Shown one piece after another: positions 12,220 through 22,600 of a stretch of 64,000 nt of DNA; within the stretch, counting starts at the first letter, position 1, and every line of letters begins with the position of its first letter. The DNA is from Bryoerythrophyllum caledonicum. Lineage: Eukaryota > Streptophyta > Bryopsida > Pottiales > Pottiaceae. The notes beneath the pieces are model-generated. The model was not told the DNA's origin and made no database searches. It saw only the letters and a list, made by a program, of their open reading frames with translations. Location: NCBI GenBank assembly GCA_963971425.1, contig OZ020517.1, forward strand, positions 11,038,501 to 11,102,500, written 5' to 3'. Both the position numbers and the translations under genes were made by a program.

Positions 12220-12642
12220 ATGGATTCTCAAGACCCAGATGAGTGGGAGTTGTCGTTATCGCAATTACCGGAGGATCCGTTTCAATCTTCTCAGCCATCA
12301 ACTTCCAGACGGCGAGTGCGAGATGAAGCGGGGCCTTCCGAGCGTCGTATTCAACCACGTCCAGATCCAAGTCTGCGGCAATTTGCATTTGTGAATCTAC
12401 AACCGGACGCGAGAGCTCTAGTGATTGTATTGGAGGCTGAAGCTTCATTGACGGGTGGCCGTCAGATGGTGTTTGAAGGGTGTTTTGAAAATACCAATGA
12501 AGGCCAAATGGTGAGTCGCTTTTCTAATGAGATGGGCCATCGTCTTTGGCTTCGAGGGCCGTTGACCTACTTAAGCGATGAACGGAGAGCGAGTTATGTT
12601 TCTGCAGTGCTCCGTCAAATTCTAGAGTTTTTATTCGGTTAA
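12220..12642 (+). CDS. Hypothetical 140-residue protein in TIR element
   Basis: I do not recognise this protein. The frame starts at ATG 12220 (MDSQDPDEWELSLSQLPEDP) and ends at TAA 12640-12642. The first ~50 residues are acidic then Ser/Pro/Arg-rich (QPSTSRRRVRDEAGPSERR) and probably disordered. The rest looks compact, with alternating hydrophobic strands and a C-terminal helix ending ILEFLFG. There is no zinc cluster, signal peptide or membrane segment. A TATA box 71 bp upstream and no in-frame stop argue for a real gene. It is alone inside a 2.7-kb TIR element, so it may be an element-borne accessory gene or a captured host fragment. Confidence 0.5.
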   Translation: MDSQDPDEWELSLSQLPEDPFQSSQPSTSRRRVRDEAGPSERRIQPRPDPSLRQFAFVNLQPDARALVIVLEAEASLTGGRQMVFEGCFENTNEGQMVSRFSNEMGHRLWLRGPLTYLSDERRASYVSAVLRQILEFLFG

Positions 12643-13189
12643 ATAAAGGTAGAATCCATTCAGTTGTTAATGTAGGAGTTTGTTATGTGTTTATGTTTAT
12701 ATTAGATCAAGATCCAAGAAAGAAAAAGAAAAGAAACTAAGAAAAGGTTTGACAGTCTTAGAATTCTTTTGGAACTTCACCTTTTGAAGCCCAATGGTTG
12801 GGGTTTCTTTCCTATCTTATCTTGATAGACTTTAGAGTGCTTTTGGAGGTTAACCAATAGGCTTTAGATGCCCATGTGGCTTAGACGTGGGCTGATGTGG
12901 AAGGATAAGGGGGGGCGACTCTCTTTTCTTCTTGGTGTGTGTTTTTGGTGTGTAGGGAGTGCTGTGAGAAAATTCCCGAGAAGGAGATCGGGCGGTGTGT
13001 ACTCGTTTTTCATGAGAATGTTATGAAAGTTTGTGAAGTTGTTCCTTGTGAAGTTGCGCTTCTTTGAGCGGTGTTTTTGTTCAATTTGGAATTCATACGC
13101 AAAAGTTATGAGAGATTGAGTGAGGAGTAGTTGGCCGCTACCCAATTAGAGGAGCAGCAACTTCGGGCCTTCACCACGGCTTCGATACT

Positions 13190-13640
13190 TTGTATTCGGA
13201 CTTGAAATTTGAGAGAAGCATTCCTCATTGTATTAGCTTTCTAAGAAGCTATCACTCGACTCATTTAGATGCGCTATGAAAAAGTTATAGTCATCTAAGT
13301 AGAGGAGAGTTCTGCCGTCTTGGAAGTGGGGAGGCGTGAGTTTTAAGCTTACACAACTTTTAGTGAGTAGATTAGTTTGAAGTGAAATTTAGAGGAGTTG
13401 TAGCTTATTAAATTAGCTTTCTATAAAGCTATTATACGGCTCATTTAGAATAGTAATATAGAAGTTATAGCCGCCGAAGTTGGAGAGGGTTTGCTGCCAT
13501 CGACATAAGAAGGCACAAACTTTGAACCTCCATAACTTTTAGAAGGTAGTTTAGAATAACCTGAGATTTTAGAGGATATTAGCTTATTGCAGCAGCTTTC
13601 CAAAAAGCTATAGCACTTGGCATTTGGCGGCTCAAATCAT
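13190..13640. repeat. 180-bp tandem repeat, about 2.4 copies
   Basis: The phrase (T/C)AGCTTTC followed by AAAGCTA recurs at 13234, 13414 and 13593, with TGAAATTT/GAGATTTTAGAGGA before it and CTCATTTAGA...GTTATAG after it. Each copy has a small self-complementary TAGCTTT...AAAGCTA element. Confidence 0.75.
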
Positions 13641-13715
13641 CTGTGGCATCGATCGGAAACTCGCAGCTAGTGTGGACAAGAACTTTGGAAGGTCTTTTGT
13701 GTTTTTGAACACTTC

Positions 13716-13770
13716 AAGACTTGAAGATAAGAAGACATGAAGACTTGAAGATAAGAAGACTAGAAGACTC
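13716..13770. repeat. Short GACTTGAAGATAAGAA tandem repeat
   Basis: About three copies of a 17-bp purine-rich unit (GACTTGAAGATAAGAAG) occur here. A looser version (AAGATTGAAGATTGAAG) follows at 14120-14165. Confidence 0.7.
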
Positions 13771-14288
13771 GCGTGTTGTGGCTTGTGGCTTGTTATTCCT
13801 AGCCGGTTTTGGAGGCTCGTTGTCTTTATTTGTTATTCCCAGCCGGTTTTGGAGGCTAGTTGTCTTTCAATTCTGCTTCGTAAACTTTGTTGCGGCGAAG
13901 TGGGGTTAATGGCCCACACGGTCGTGTTTATGTTGTTCCCACCGGTGAGGCGCGATCGCTGGTCACCGTGGGTTTGAAGTTTAGGAGCCAATCTTTCGGA
14001 CGGTCAGCTCGTGGTTTGGCCGTCCCGTTTTACCCGTCCGAGGCCGTGGTTTCTTATCACCTACGCTTACCCTTAACCCTTTAGAGCCATCACAGGATAG
14101 GCCAACGGGGAGGAGTTTGAAGATTGAAGATTGAAGAATGAAGATTAAAGATTTGAAGACAAGAGGATTTGGTGGTCAAGACTAGAGATTTATTTGGAGA
14201 CAATCTTTGTTCTCAAACAATTTCTAGCAGCAGCTAGGATCTCCGCGATTTCCCAAAGAAAAACTCTCGCTACTCGACAGCGCTCCCC

Positions 14289-14867
14289 CGTTATTTTGCA
14301 CTAACCGCTGGGGCGTCTCCTTACGGCGTTTGTTGTCCGCCGCGGCCGACTGCTTGGCTGTTCGCGCGGCAAACGACCCTCTCCTAACTGCACGGCTGAC
14401 AGTCCTGCTTTTGCCCTTTCGTGGTCCACCGCGCTGATCGCTCCCCCAAACTCGTCCGCTGGTAGATAACATCCTCCCGTCTTGGGTGTAGCCATAGCAT
14501 GCTCCACCTACGTTTAAGCTTTGTTCGACTTCTAAGGACCACAACTTCATTCCATATTCGAATCCATTGTTTGAACCCTTGGATGTCACTTGGAGTCCTC
14601 TTAATGTGCCAAATCAGGTGAGACACAAAGTCCAAAGTATGTATCATTTGAAAAACTGTACAGAACATCAACTTTGGCGCCTTTTTTAAATACAAACCAA
14701 GCATGTACTCAGAGGCTCGAATAATTTGTTACAACAAGGCACAACATCCACAGAGAGGTCAACAACCTTCAACAAGAGTTGCACCATGAAGTCAAGAGCT
14801 ACAATTAGAACGGCGAATATAGGTGCCTTTCTCCAATCGTCAGCTGCAAGGGTGCGGCCCGACGGTA
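14289..14867. repeat. Right part of the interrupted array unit
   Basis: The ~1-kb unit resumes after the TIR element, with the same landmarks (TTCGACTTCTAAGGACCACA near 14524; CATCCACAGAGAG near 14742). It is cut at GCCCGACGGTA near 14867, where LINE sequence begins. Confidence 0.8.
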
Positions 14868-15261
14868 TAGACAATTATACAAAATTAGCCCCAAGAATAT
14901 TAATATGAAAGTTTTTAAATAATCTGAATCTTAACCACTAGACTGTATCACAGACCAATACAACGACATTCTAACATGCCCCGAAGACATTGCAAACAAA
15001 ATATTTAACCAACAGACAAAAAAATATTGACCTAGAGTACCAACATGTAACTACCAACCACAACGCCCAACTGAATGCACATGTGCAGTATGCCAATATC
15101 CATGGCATGATCTAGATGGATTTATCTTAGACAAACGAGGCAAACCCGAAATTCCATTACACACATATTTCAACAAAGCCATATACGACACATGCCTCCG
15201 AAACCTCGGTAATAACAAAGCCCCAGGGCCAGATCAAATATCGAACTCAATACTCAAAATC

Positions 15262-16299
15262 ATGCGACCAAGATTCCATAAATTACTATTTTTATTCTTC
15301 TCCCACCGTTATAAACAAAAAAAAATACCAGCCTCATGGAAAACAAGTGCAATAATCTTAATATATAAAAAAGGAGATCCTTCAATACTACCAAGTCATA
15401 GAGCAATTGCATTAACCAACACGATATATAAACTTTGCACCAGTACACGTACCTCAATATTATCCTCGTATGGTGAAAAGTTTAAAATCCTACACGATAG
15501 TCAAGAAGGATTTAGAGCAGAGAAAAGTACATCTAGACAAATACAAACCATAATAGCTGCACTAGAAGACACACGATTCACAAATCAAGACATATATATT
15601 CTATATGTGGACTTCAAAAATGCCTTCGGTTCTGTAGACCACGCCCGACTACTAGCGATAATGGCTGATATTGGATACCCAAAAGATGTAACTACACTAG
15701 TTGGAAATATCTACTCCCAATCATCTACGTACTACACCGGTGAGCACTTTCAAATTGGTAAAACTAAGCCTATCTCCATTCTTAGAGGAACTATACAAGG
15801 AGACACCCTCAGTCTATACCTATTCATCATATTCTTAGAACCACTACTTAGATGGCTAGAGCAAGGCGACAATGGATACATCTTAGGCACATCACAAATC
15901 ACCATAAACTCCGCCGCCCACGCCGATGACCTTGCTACCATGACTAACAAAGTAAAATCACTTCAAACACAAATTGACAAAATTGATAGATATTGTAAAT
16001 GGATTGGTATGGTCGTAGGCGTCCCAAAATGCGCTGCTACCGGATGCCCAAATAAATCCAAAATGAATCCAACTACATTTAAAGCCCTAATGCAAGCTTC
16101 TAACATCAACTACCGTGGCCAACCAATCCCCATACTACACCAAAACGAATCATATGTATACCTAGGCACAAACCTTGTTCCCTCTCTAAAATGGAAAATC
16201 CAAATTCACAATACGACCACAAAACTCATTAAACAATGCAAAGAATTAACAACATGTCCGGCCACTATGAAACAAAAAATTAAATGGTTGACACCGTAA
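15262..16299 (+). pseudogene. LINE reverse transcriptase domain
   Basis: This frame carries the reverse transcriptase that would copy LINE RNA at a nicked target. The region just upstream reads NNKAPGPDQISNSILK, the usual start of a LINE RT. Within the frame are the GFRAEKSTSRQI stretch, motif A (YVDFKNAFGSVDH, catalytic Asp), motif B (GTIQGDTLSLYLF) and motif C as AHADDLATM. ADD is preserved, but the residue before it is His where Phe or Tyr is usual. A stop at 16297-16299 ends the frame, with connection-domain sequence (KKLDQKIIAIQKTICGMPK) continuing just after it in the next frame. The element therefore has a shift or stop here and is inactive. Confidence 0.9.
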
Positions 16300-17702
16300 T
16301 ACGCCCAAGCATAGCATACAACTTCTACGCTGTATGATACTCTATGCCAGCCATCAAAAAACTTGATCAAAAAATTATAGCCATTCAAAAAACCATTTGT
16401 GGAATGCCAAAATGCATGTCAAACGCAATAACCCAATTCCCACAGAACCTATTTGGGCTTGAAGCTTCCTCCCTCAAAAATGCCTATCTCCGATGTATAG
16501 GGTAGCAACTACAAAATGACCTAAATGACAAAGGTAGGCTCGGAAAAATGTACAATGGATTAACTCACTACGTTCTTGCCCAATATGGCGGTGCCAAAAA
16601 TATACCTAGAATTAAAACTCACACATTTTTTCTATTAAAACACGTGGCTAAAGCTCACCTCAAGAGCATACTTCCAAATTTCCTCTTTGATCGAACATCA
16701 TTAGAAACATTATGGCACCAAGAAACACAAAGCCATAACGCACTAAATGCCCAACTCTCTCAAAAACTCTTCCAAAAATTCCTCTCAAAAAAATATTTTT
16801 GAATTAAAACAATCTACTTTACCAAATGGCACACACATCATGAATAATAAGGACTTCAAAACCTTCCACTTCACCCCATCCAAACTAATCAAGAGTGCCC
16901 TACATGTTGCCAAACAACTTTTTTGCCATCCAACATCCCCCACCACATGTGATACCCCTTGTAACATACACCCATGCTCCTACATACTCCAAGACCCATT
17001 CATCACCATCAACAACAACATCCTCCCACGAACTATCCAACCACCAATCCACCCCCCCAACCCATCCCACCCATATCATCCCTGTCCCCCCAACATACAT
17101 CCCCAAAAATCCCACCATATACCCTATTAATAACATCATTTGCCATAAACACATACAACACCTAGATACCAATAATATACAAAATACCTATACAAGATAT
17201 CTATGCCAATGGCAACACAATAACAACACATTCAACAAATGGCCCCCTTTAAGAAACCTCTTCCCAAGACACGACCATAATACCTCCACATACAACACCA
17301 AAAAACTAAAACAATACTACCAAAAAATTAGAAATAAACTCTACTCGGAAATCATTCAAGCTCACCACCCCCAAGAACAATTACACGACTCAAGATCCGT
17401 AACTCCACCCATAATCATTCCACTTCTAAACATCTACACAATGGAATTGAACCCCAAAATTGACATCCTCACATCCTCGAACACAATTAAAATAGAAAAC
17501 AACCAAGCTCAACTATTTGAAGAAAATGGCCGACATTTACACACCATCCCCACTACTAGACACTAATGGCTATGGAATCAATATAATTTGAAACTACAAA
17601 CTCCTACAAACATCGAACCGACAACCCAACCCTTCGAAACCGAACTAATCTAGCTATATCAAATATATAAATATCGCATCCCAAAAAATAATCCCCTCAA
17701 AA
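16300..17702 (+). pseudogene. LINE connection region, degenerate
   Basis: From about 16340 to 16800 one frame, with three or four stops, reads as an RT connection domain (IQKTICGMPKC, FGLEASSLKNAYLRCIG, GLTHYVLAQYGGAKN). 16890-17566 is a CCC/CAC-rich stretch of open but low-complexity sequence, followed by KLKQYYQKIRNKLYSEII in one frame. It shows no further domain, and frame changes show decay. Confidence 0.7.
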
Positions 17703-18326
17703 ATGCTCAATACTGTATACACAATACCCACACCCATTCTAGAGTCATTAATATCATCCTTCAATATAGAAGAATCATATTTCTCCTCCCCCATCACATG
17801 CTCCACTAAACTAAAAAAATTCTATTTCTCCTTTGAAAGAGATAAAATATTTGGGTCCTTTGGAAAAGCCTTCGACTATAAATGGGTCGGTAAGAGCATA
17901 GCTCACCCTCACAATGAGGAGGAAACTCAACAAGCTTTACACTGGGCCCGCCTTGCTGCACAAAATGACCCACTCCATACATCCACACTCATTATCACAC
18001 CGGACAAAAATTGGTACCAAAACTCTAACCAACAATCAAGCCCATTCATAGACTCCCATATCATTGCACTATTTGAAGCAAACTCAATCCTATACAAAGA
18101 ACCCACTATTCCACCCGAGCTAAAAAAACCCCGAATTGAACCATTTACATTACAAATAATATGTGTCCACCTCCAGATTCAAACCCTTGGCACCCTAGAA
18201 CAACTTGCCGAACTTACCTCCATAGCAAATACTCTAGACATACACCGCCTACACACAAAAATGGCCCCACCAACAACCAGACAAACCCCCATGAATCGAA
18301 GCAAAAAATGGTCAAAGCTAAAATAC
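17703..18326 (+). pseudogene. LINE unassigned domain between RT and RNase H
   Basis: An open frame of about 208 residues links the connection region to the RNase H domain across the MULE insertion. Its core reads FGSFGKAFDYKW, then HPHNEEETQQALHWARLAAQ, then LIITPDKNWYQN. The spacing W - (N/H)P - helix - PDxxWY is reminiscent of Dam-like phage adenine methyltransferases, with HPHN where such enzymes have NPPY. That is only a resemblance in layout, and I cannot confirm homology. The frame ends SKKWSKLKY at the MULE and continues INNTIDYLEM at 30510 without a shift. Confidence 0.55.
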
Positions 18327-18390
18327 GGGGATTGCTATTTTGCGTGCCCAATTTTGTGCGCCGCGAGCTGCGAGCCTAGGTTTGCGAGCC
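18327..18390 (+). repeat. MULE left terminal inverted repeat
   Basis: This starts GGGGATTGCTATTTTGCGTG and ends TTTGCGAGCC. It pairs with 30436-30499 at roughly three bases in four. The first 2 and bases 8-14 agree, and the inner 50 bp match well. Internal GCGAG/CTGCGAGC units could also fold on themselves. Confidence 0.9.
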
Positions 18391-19607
18391 TAAAAATAAA
18401 AAAGTTGTAAACTTATGAAGATAAAGTAAAAATAAAGTCAAAATATAAGAGAGCATAAATAAAGTTAGTCCAAAAACAAGGTAAAAAAAAGATGAAAGTA
18501 AAAGATAAAAAGGTAGGGCCCTATAGCCGTGGAGATCTTTGACTTGTTGGCATTAAATACACAAAGTCCTGAATTATATAGGCAAACGATTTAGATGGAT
18601 ATGTTCACTTTTACTACAGCAAGCTGCAATACTTTAAGTACCCTATGGCCGTGGGGTGATGAACGTTGATTTAGATACACTGGTAAACCTCTGGAAATAC
18701 CATAGGTATATAATGGTTGTCTTCAATACTGTGGTAGGCTATATTCCTTAAAGTAGCCCTGCAGGCAGCTCTGTGGATCAATTCTGATGAGGAGTCCAAG
18801 TTTCAGTTCACATGACGTTTACGCAGTGGTTTACTTTTGGGGTGCTAGACCATGTAGTACCTTAGTAGTTGTAGTAGGAACTAGTAAGATTTCAAGACAG
18901 AAGAGAGGACAAGGAAGGTTGAAAGAGTTGCGGGAGTGGGACATTGTCGACGAAGTTATTGCCAATTGATAGAGACACTAGTTGGTGCGCAGAACGGGAG
19001 ACAGATATGGCGCCGGAAAGTATACATGTAGACATTGCGGAGCTAATTTTGTCAGGAAATGGTTTGAAAACATGGAGTGCGAGTACTGGAGGCCACCGTC
19101 ATTGCAAGACTAGAAGACCACCTGACCTCAGAAAAGTGCTTAAATGTATTAGCGCCAAAGCACGTCTATGAAAGTGAATGCCAATGGAATGCACATATGT
19201 ACTAGCGACGTCGAGCAACACGGTCAGCCGCTGCACACATAATCGACATAAGGCATGAACAGTGGTCATGGATTCGTTCTTGAACCAAGTCCTAGAGAAC
19301 ATGGGCTTAGGGCCATTGAACATTAGATTTCGTGAGTAGAAGGCTTGAGGATTGTAGTGGCAAAGGAGCATATCATGTAGTGGAAGCTCGTGAAATGAAT
19401 ATGAAGCAGTGAGGTATATTGAAACCCAATATTAGACTTCAGTGTATTTTGCATGGAAGGCATTTTGACTAAACTAACAAGAGAAGAGTCCTCAAAGAAT
19501 TGGTGTGCACTGTCAAATTACGAAGTGTTAAAATGACTTCAGAAGTAGAAGACAGAGTTTCGAATCCATGCCCAGTGACATGAATCGTATTGAGATAACA
19601 AGAAATC
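18391..19607. other. MULE left subterminal region, noncoding
   Basis: An A-rich stretch (AAAGTAAAAATAAAGTC-like, to ~18515) is followed by mixed sequence with two near-repeats of CCCTAT(A/G)GCCGTGG (18528 and 18640). No coding frame is supported. It lies downstream of the minus-strand gene. Confidence 0.6.
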
Positions 19608-22600
19608 CTAGGAAGTGGAGAGGATACTAATCTCGACCTCCGCTTCATCATCAATGAAACAACGAACACGACTGTCGTAACAAAGAGCAGATGAAGTCGA
19701 AGACGGAGATTGTGCCGGAGCTAGGACCATTGCAGACGCTGCATCCCAAGGCGCCATTTCAAAGTCTCGTTCAGGAGATAACTGCTGCTCAATCAACCTG
19801 TCGATGTGAACCAAAAAATAGTTATGAAGTGAAAAATTACTGAAAAACTGGAAAGCCAAAAAGAATGGAACTCACTTACTCAATTTGGTTCCCTTTGTAA
19901 CTCTTCGAATTGGGATGTCCACGTCAATAAGCGGTCGCGCAAGAGAGGGAGGGGGAGCAGGGGCGACTCGTGGACGTCCTTGAAGAAAAGGCCTCAATTT
20001 TGCATCAAAGACTGAAATGTCCTTGCCGAGTGCTACAATGTGCCGGCTTGAAGATTGGCATGCTCAAATGGAATTCCATGCAATTAAATCATAAAGCCAA
20101 CTAATGAGAAGTAGACTAAAGCCGGAATTGGCGAGCATTGATGCACAAAGAATGATATGGTTGAACTAACCAATAGAGGCAAAGGCATCCAAGATGAGGG
20201 AGCTAGGCTCCGTCAGCGCCTCAATGAACATCTGAATGAAGACAACGTCTTTCTCACGGGGGGCCCTCCAAGGAGTAGACCCATTCATCGACTGAGACTC
20301 CTTAGAGGTAAAATTAAACATCACATCCGAATCTCCAACTCCCATGCCAAATTCAGTGTGCTCATCATTAACAACGATTGAAAATCCATTAGCTCCGAGC
20401 TTATCATGAATAAAGAGTTGAATTTTGAAGCGCTTGCTCTGAAATTCAAAAACAACGTCAGACACAAAAAACGAATTGCAGGCAAAACAACAAAAGTTCA
20501 GGATAAATATGAGGCACAACATACCTGAACGCCTGGAGAGAAGAACGACGTCAAGGGAAGGTCGTTAATTCCCACCACTCACGAATAGGCTGGAAGCCAT
20601 AAGCGGCGGCAAACAAGAGAACTTCAACTTTAATGTTGGGGACGTCAAAGACAAACAGCAAAACAACCCCCTTTGACTGTAGAAAATACTCAGCAAACTC
20701 AAACAGCATCTCCGTCTCTGGGACGGCATACTCATTCCAGAGCGGGATGTCGCTTGAGCTTTTGAAGACGCCTGGAATGAACATGCCGTTCTTTATATCT
20801 CCGATAATCAAATCGAAGCCGCTATGGGGACAATGCATCGAAAGAGACATTGATCCACTTTCTTTCTTCACCTACATTTTAGAATGTTAATTGAAGATTT
20901 GAGCAAACTTTAGTGTAGAGATTAGTAGAAACGAAATGAAAAGGATATGCAAGAAGGCGTCAGAGAGGGCATGAAAAGGACTGCCAATATCGGTAGTGAA
21001 AAAACAAATTAATTGAAGTAACGAAAATTTCCACCAGAGGTGCTGCCGACATCGGCACCTTGTAGTCTTAGTAGGAAATGCAAAAGTCAGCCGCCTAATT
21101 TAAGGATCTTGCGAGTCTCTGTCGCCTGTATGAACAACAAAACAGAAAGTAGAAACAAACGAATTTGCACAGCCGACATAGGCGGCTATGAAATCCAAAA
21201 CTGAAAAAAAAAGGGGGCAGCAGACAATCATTTGATTTGTCGACATTGGTTCCAAAAACAACGAAAATAAAAAGAAATCATGCTAGAAAATGAATGAAAA
21301 TGATTAAAAAAAATTTAAAACGCTCCATAAAACAAATGATGCAAACAACTAGTGAAAATCAAACTTAAGGAGGAAACTACACCTTGAGAGCAAAATCGTT
21401 AAGCCCCTGAAGATTGGGATGAATGGCGGGAAGAGCCTCCATAATCTTCCTGATATTGGAATCCGCAACAAATATATGAGATTCAACTGAGCTAGAATGC
21501 CTACATTGAGACTTCTTGGAAGTCGCTCGTCTCTTGAGGTTGTCATTGACGATGGAGATGGGGCGAGAATGTTGAACTTCAAGATCTGTAGGAAGCCCCT
21601 CTGAGCAGGTAGCTGTAAGCCCTGGAAACTGCGTTGAAAACTGTGGGACGTCCTCATTGAAATCCATATCGACTGATGCACCAATTTCACTCTCCGTAGC
21701 TCGTTTGCGGTTGTTTCAGCAGCCACCGCATCCGCTACCGTTTTCATGGTTGCTTGCGCCTATGCTGCCGCCACTTTTGCCGTCACCGCAACTTCAACTG
21801 CTAATGCTTTCTTTTTGGCCTCCTCTTCTGCTTTCTTCTTTTAGACCCGTGGCTTCTTGGTGGTGGCTCCGGCCGCGGCGGGGGGAACAATCACTTCAGT
21901 GCCAGTCAAAGAGGGCTGATCCCGTTCCGTAGTGATATTTTGAACGATGGAGGGCTATTCATCGGACAATCTAAGTACCATCCACAAGTCGCAAAATGTT
22001 CTTCATCCCACCTCTTCGCAATCTCGTTGGTTATCATGCAATTGTCACTTCTCCGGTCAAGGTATTCCGGAAAGAATGTTGGGGTCTACGATATTGCATT
22101 CTGAGGGAGAAGTACAAATTGATAGTAAGTATAAAGTACTCTTGAAACTGCCTCAGCCGAACCAATCTGGTCCTCAGGTTGTTTGTTCTTATGCGTTTTG
22201 TTGGCCTCGAAGTCCTGGACAAATGCTAAGTCCCATAGCTAGATTCTCATCTCCTCCACATAATCAGTAAGAGTCTTGACAACAGATTGATCTGGCGGGT
22301 GATAGTCAATTGTGACATTGAGATCCAAAAGGGAGGCATTGAAGAGGTCCTACTCTTCAGCAGCCAACTTGCAAAAAAGAAAAGTTCATTGTCAGAGAAT
22401 TCTAACGAAATTCAGGAAAACATGACTACAGAGAAGAAACTTACCTGCGCCCACCAAGTCGCATTCTGCAGCCACTCCGGAAATGAGTGATCAACAAACT
22501 TTGACCGAGGAAAGCGAACGGCCGCCCGAAGAGATGCTGGCATATTCCAGCGCTGCAACCACTTGACCTTTGTTGCGGAGTCCATGGTGGAAGTGGCTAA

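Larger units (their letters stand above)
11615..14288. mobile_element. 2.7-kb TIR element interrupting the tandem array
   Basis: The left end reads GGGGAGCGCTGTCGTGTTG and the right end read inward is GGGGAGCGCTGTCGAGTAG (17 of 19 agree). The flanks are the two sides of one array unit (CCGTCCGCAA before, CGTTATTTTGCAC after). Compared with an intact unit about 11 bp are missing at the join, and no target duplication is visible. Inside are a TATA-preceded frame for 140 residues, a 180-bp tandem repeat and a short GACTTGAAGATAAGAA repeat. The superfamily is unknown. Confidence 0.7.
14868..18326 (+). mobile_element. RNase-H-bearing LINE, left part (split by the MULE)
   Basis: LINE coding sequence starts abruptly after the array repeat, with no endonuclease domain, so the copy is 5'-truncated. 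It runs through reverse transcriptase (15262-16299), the connection region and an unassigned domain (17703-18326), and stops at the MULE. The last ten bases, GCTAAAATAC (18317-18326), are the MULE target duplication. The same reading frame continues at 30510. I found no convincing target duplication for the LINE itself. Confidence 0.88.

Noticed and set aside
20157..20381. Plus-strand frame within the accessory gene (RLRQRLNEHLNEDNVFL)
   Set aside because: The opposite strand carries the methyltransferase-like exon with splice signals, so this is its shadow.
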